63,682 nucleotides of DNA, taken from positions 1 through 63,682 of the forward strand of contig NZ_AZGB01000002.1 in NCBI RefSeq assembly GCF_001435235.1, written 5' to 3'. Numbering within the stretch: the stretch's first letter is position 1; each line of letters starts with the position of its first letter. The notes under the pieces were generated by a model, which was given only the letters and a program-made list of their open reading frames with translations, ran no database searches and was not told the origin of the DNA. Source of the stretch: Liquorilactobacillus ghanensis DSM 18630. Its GTDB lineage: Bacteria; Bacillota; Bacilli; Lactobacillales; Lactobacillaceae. The position numbers and the translations under genes were made by a program. Shown in pieces: positions 59,518 to 63,682 of this stretch.

Positions 59518-59569
59518 TTTATGGTTATTTGGTAATTAAGCGAAATTTTTAATTAAGAGGTAAAGAAAA

Positions 59570-60457
59570 ATGGAAGATTATTTGTTAAAAGTGCTTGCTT
59601 ATGAAGGACAATTAAGAATTTATGCAGCTAAGACAACGCAATTGGTTCAAGATGCCCGAGAAATTCATGACACTTGGAGTACAGCTACGGCAGCTTTAGG
59701 TCGAACGTTGACCGGTACGGCTTTATTAAGCGCAGCATTATTGAAAGAAAACGGTAAATTAACAGTTAGAGTTCAAGGTGATGGACCAGTGGGAGCGATT
59801 GTTGCTGATGGTGATGCTCATGGACAAATTAAGGGATATTTACATCAACCACATATTGAGTTACCGCTAAACGAAAAGCATAAAATTGATGTTAAAGGTG
59901 CAGTTGGCACCCAGGGATCTTTGGCAGTTACCAAGGATTTGGGTTTGAAAACACCATTTACCGGCCAAGTACCTTTGGTTTCTGGAGAATTGGGTGAGGA
60001 TTTCACCTATTATTTGGCTAAATCGGAACAAATTCCTTCAGCAGTGGGGGTATCAGTTTTTGTTGAACCAGATCAATCGGTAGCAACTGCTGGTGGATTT
60101 TTGGTTCAAGTTTTACCGGGAGCCAGTGAAGCAACGTTAGCAGCAATGGAAAAATCATTAAAAGAAATGCCAAGTATTTCAGAAATTATGAGACAAGATC
60201 AAGATCCGGAATTACTAATTAAACATTTAACAGGTTCAAGTCAGGTTAAAGAACTTGAACGGGTACCTTTAAAATATATTTGTGATTGCTCAAAAGAACG
60301 CTTTGCAACCGCATTGGCGAGTATTGCGGCCGCTGATTTAAGAAAAATAATTGAGCAGGATCATCAAGCTGAAACAGTTTGTCGTTTTTGTGGGAAAAAG
60401 TATCATTTTACAGAAGCGGAACTACGTGAGCTGCTGACTAGTAATTCACAGGGGTAG
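59570..60457 (+). CDS. hslO: redox-regulated chaperone Hsp33
   Basis: A 295-aa holdase activated by oxidation. The C-terminal zinc switch CDC...CRFC (YICDCSKERF, VCRFCGKKYHF) is complete. The N-terminal region (residues 1-230) carries GTALLSAALLKENGKLTVRVQGDGPVG and GAVGTQGSLAVTKDLG. AAGAGG upstream. It sits between ftsH and dusB, the usual order. Confidence 0.97.
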   Translation: MEDYLLKVLAYEGQLRIYAAKTTQLVQDAREIHDTWSTATAALGRTLTGTALLSAALLKENGKLTVRVQGDGPVGAIVADGDAHGQIKGYLHQPHIELPLNEKHKIDVKGAVGTQGSLAVTKDLGLKTPFTGQVPLVSGELGEDFTYYLAKSEQIPSAVGVSVFVEPDQSVATAGGFLVQVLPGASEATLAAMEKSLKEMPSISEIMRQDQDPELLIKHLTGSSQVKELERVPLKYICDCSKERFATALASIAAADLRKIIEQDHQAETVCRFCGKKYHFTEAELRELLTSNSQG

Positions 60458-60665
60458 CTTTGTTGCTTAAAAAGATATATGATATGATGCGGCTGTATAG
60501 TTTGCTGATACAGTAGGAATTTGGCATAATAATTTAAATGATAGAAACTGATACCAATAGTAACAATATTTCATTGAAGTGGATCGTTTATTTAATAAGA
60601 GTTGCTTTTTTTCAAACTAGTATGATGATTATAAGTGTAAATTAATAATGTGAGAGGTGTAAGTG

Positions 60666-61685
60666 ATGGAATGGAAGATTGGAAATGTTACTATTCCTAA
60701 TCAGGTTGTGGTTGCTCCGATGGCTGGAGTAACAAATGTTGCATTTCGGATGATTTGCAAGGAGTTTGGTGCGGGGTTAGTTGTTTGCGAAATGATTTCA
60801 GATCGGGGTATTCAATATCGAAACGCTAAAACTTTAGGGATGTTAAAATTTGATCCAAGTGAACATCCAGTCAGCGTGCAAATTTTTGGCGGCGATAAGG
60901 AATCTTTATTGCAAGCAGCGGAATATATCGAAGAACATACTAATGTTGACATCATTGATATCAATATGGGATGCCCAGTACCAAAAGTAACTAAAGCTGA
61001 AGCTGGTGCCCGTTGGTTATTAGATCCAAATAAGGTTTATGAGATGGTACATGCAGTTTCTACAGCTTGCAGTCTGCCAGTGACAGTAAAAATGCGAACA
61101 GGCTGGGATGATGACCACTTGTATGCAGTAGAAAATGCACTTGCAGCCCAAGAAGGCGGAGCAGCAGCACTGGCAATGCACGGTCGAACAAGAAAACAAC
61201 GGTACACTGGTCATGCTAATTGGGAAATTTTAAAAGAAGTAGCTGATCATTTAACAGAAATTCCATTTATTGGCAATGGTGATGTCCGGACACCGGAAGA
61301 CGCAAAAAAGATGCTTACTGATGTAGGAGCTGACGCGGTTATGATCGGGCGAGCAGCATTAGGTAATCCATGGATCGTTAAACAAGTTACAGAGTATTTA
61401 GCGGGAGAAACAGTTGTTGCAGAGCCTACCCCGGCTGAGAAAATTCAAGTTGCCAAGGAGCATTTGCATCGTTTAGTTCAACTAAAGGGTGATTATGTTG
61501 GCTCGCATGAATTTCGTGGACAAGCTGCTTATTATTTGAAAGGTATCCCGCGTTCAGCAAGAGCAAAAGCAGCCTTGAATGAAGCGGATTCAGAAGATGA
61601 AATGAAATTAGTATTTGATAATTTTCTTGAAGAAGTTAATGATTTTTTGGCTAAAAGAGCTGCTCGTCGTGCTAGAATAGGTTAG
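60666..61685 (+). CDS. dusB: tRNA-dihydrouridine synthase B
   Basis: A 339-aa FMN TIM-barrel enzyme that reduces uridines in tRNA. VVAPMAGVTNVAFR, the catalytic Cys in NMGCPVPKVTKAEAG, VKMRTGWDD, AMHGRTRKQ and FIGNGDV are intact. Start at ATG 60666 or GTG 60663, with GAGAGGTG upstream. The 60458-60662 gap has a CTGTAT/ATACAG hairpin (60493-60513) and AT-rich DNA but no gene. Confidence 0.96.
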   Translation: MEWKIGNVTIPNQVVVAPMAGVTNVAFRMICKEFGAGLVVCEMISDRGIQYRNAKTLGMLKFDPSEHPVSVQIFGGDKESLLQAAEYIEEHTNVDIIDINMGCPVPKVTKAEAGARWLLDPNKVYEMVHAVSTACSLPVTVKMRTGWDDDHLYAVENALAAQEGGAAALAMHGRTRKQRYTGHANWEILKEVADHLTEIPFIGNGDVRTPEDAKKMLTDVGADAVMIGRAALGNPWIVKQVTEYLAGETVVAEPTPAEKIQVAKEHLHRLVQLKGDYVGSHEFRGQAAYYLKGIPRSARAKAALNEADSEDEMKLVFDNFLEEVNDFLAKRAARRARIG

Positions 61686-63215
<1,530 letters not shown>

Positions 63216-63306
63216 TTTGGTTTGATAATTAATTATTAGGTGTATTAAGTTGATTTATAAGTAAGTGTTTTAAAGTGGAAATGACTGGGAAAATTTACCA
63301 GCCAAT

Positions 63307-63360
63307 AAAAACTCGATCTAAAATTCTGTTTTTTCAAGAATTTCAGGTCGAGTTTTTGAC
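63307..63360 (+). terminator. terminator after lysS
   Basis: AAAACTCGA pairs with TCGAGTTTT (inner ATTCT/AGAAT), followed by more T residues. Confidence 0.82.
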
Positions 63361-63377
63361 TTTTTTGTATTCAGCGA

Positions 63378-63488
63378 TCAATTATTAGGGGAGTTAGCAG
63401 TTATTTGGGTTAAAATTTCTGCCAACTTTATTAAATTCATCATTAAAAGAATTCCAAATTCATTTTCCACGAAACGTATTCGATACAT
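63378..63488 (-). pseudogene. decayed minus-strand coding fragment, possibly a transposase C-terminus
   Basis: On the minus strand a 36-codon fragment reads MYRIRFVENEFGILLMMNL and then IKLAEILTQI before its stop. Overlapping it upstream, another frame reads YSHRKYDIENLLDKKKISF. The ENEFGILLM...NLIKLA pattern recalls C-termini of IS1182-like transposases, with frames broken by shifts. No RBS. The rest of 63361-63682 shows only further degraded frames. The identification is tentative. Confidence 0.3.
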
Positions 63489-63682
63489 ACCTAAAACTGA
63501 TTTTCTTTTTATCAAGCAGGTTCTCAATATCATATTTACGATGTGAATAAACTTTTGAGCCTTTGTTTGCTGAAAGTGAATTTTCAGATTAGATAATTAA
63601 TAAAGCCATTAGTAGTGGGGGAAGTTCGTAAGCACCTAATAATCGACCGTCTATAAAAGAGTATATTTCAGCGGTAAAATTA

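Overview
The window is chromosomal DNA from a low-GC Firmicute, almost certainly a member of the Lactobacillaceae. The evidence is the combination of a class II (degradative-type) HMG-CoA reductase, L-lactate dehydrogenase, an RNA polymerase delta subunit next to pyrG, the block pth-mfd-flippase-rqcP-divIC-yabR-tilS-hpt-ftsH-hslO-dusB-lysS, AGGAGG-type ribosome binding sites and frequent GTG/TTG starts. I do not commit to a species. Nearly everything is housekeeping. I see no tRNA, rRNA, CRISPR array, prophage or intact insertion sequence.

Layout. 1-4100: an orphan solute-binding lipoprotein-like gene, mvaA, an HELLH protein and a sirtuin. 4180-9830: metG, tatD, rnmV, rsmA, veg and ispE, the usual translation and RNA-processing cluster. 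10100-12730: argGH on the minus strand. 12890-15410: an aromatic leader peptide and attenuator ahead of an aminotransferase and a D-2-hydroxyacid dehydrogenase. 15590-19200: purR, glmU, prs. 19280-28000: accessory metabolism and membrane genes (aldo/keto reductase, nagB, birA, a YibE/F pair, a lipoprotein, an HD hydrolase). 28030-36110: DUF1934 gene, rpoE, pyrG, a murA paralogue, rho, rpmE2 and a purine permease. 36360-40660: a PARG-like macrodomain protein, a 45-aa gene, a GNAT, a candidate structured RNA, lemA, htpX. 40860-46090: murF, cshA, acpS, alr, mazEF. 46200-47940 (minus): a CBS-domain protein and ldh. 48200-63215: the pth to lysS block. The right edge carries a decayed coding fragment.

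The most interesting item is 12891-13215. A TTGACA promoter drives a 23-codon peptide with a good RBS and seven consecutive aromatic codons (Tyr-Phe-Tyr-Phe-Trp-Phe-Phe). After it comes a relay of mutually exclusive RNA pairings ending in a perfect 26-nt terminator palindrome just before the aminotransferase and 2-hydroxyacid dehydrogenase genes. This looks like ribosome-mediated attenuation sensing charged aromatic tRNAs. It controls a pair of enzymes suited to interconverting aromatic amino acids, 2-oxo acids and 2-hydroxy acids such as phenyllactate.

Other notable points are: a murA paralogue with Asp in place of the catalytic Cys; a rho gene with no ATG/GTG/TTG start at its true N-terminus; a one-base frameshift in hpt; a PARG-like protein with Gln for the catalytic Glu; a probable ~200-nt structured RNA before lemA; a CTP-type attenuator before pyrG; an orphan ispE in a mevalonate-pathway organism; and mirrored promoters between ldh and pth.
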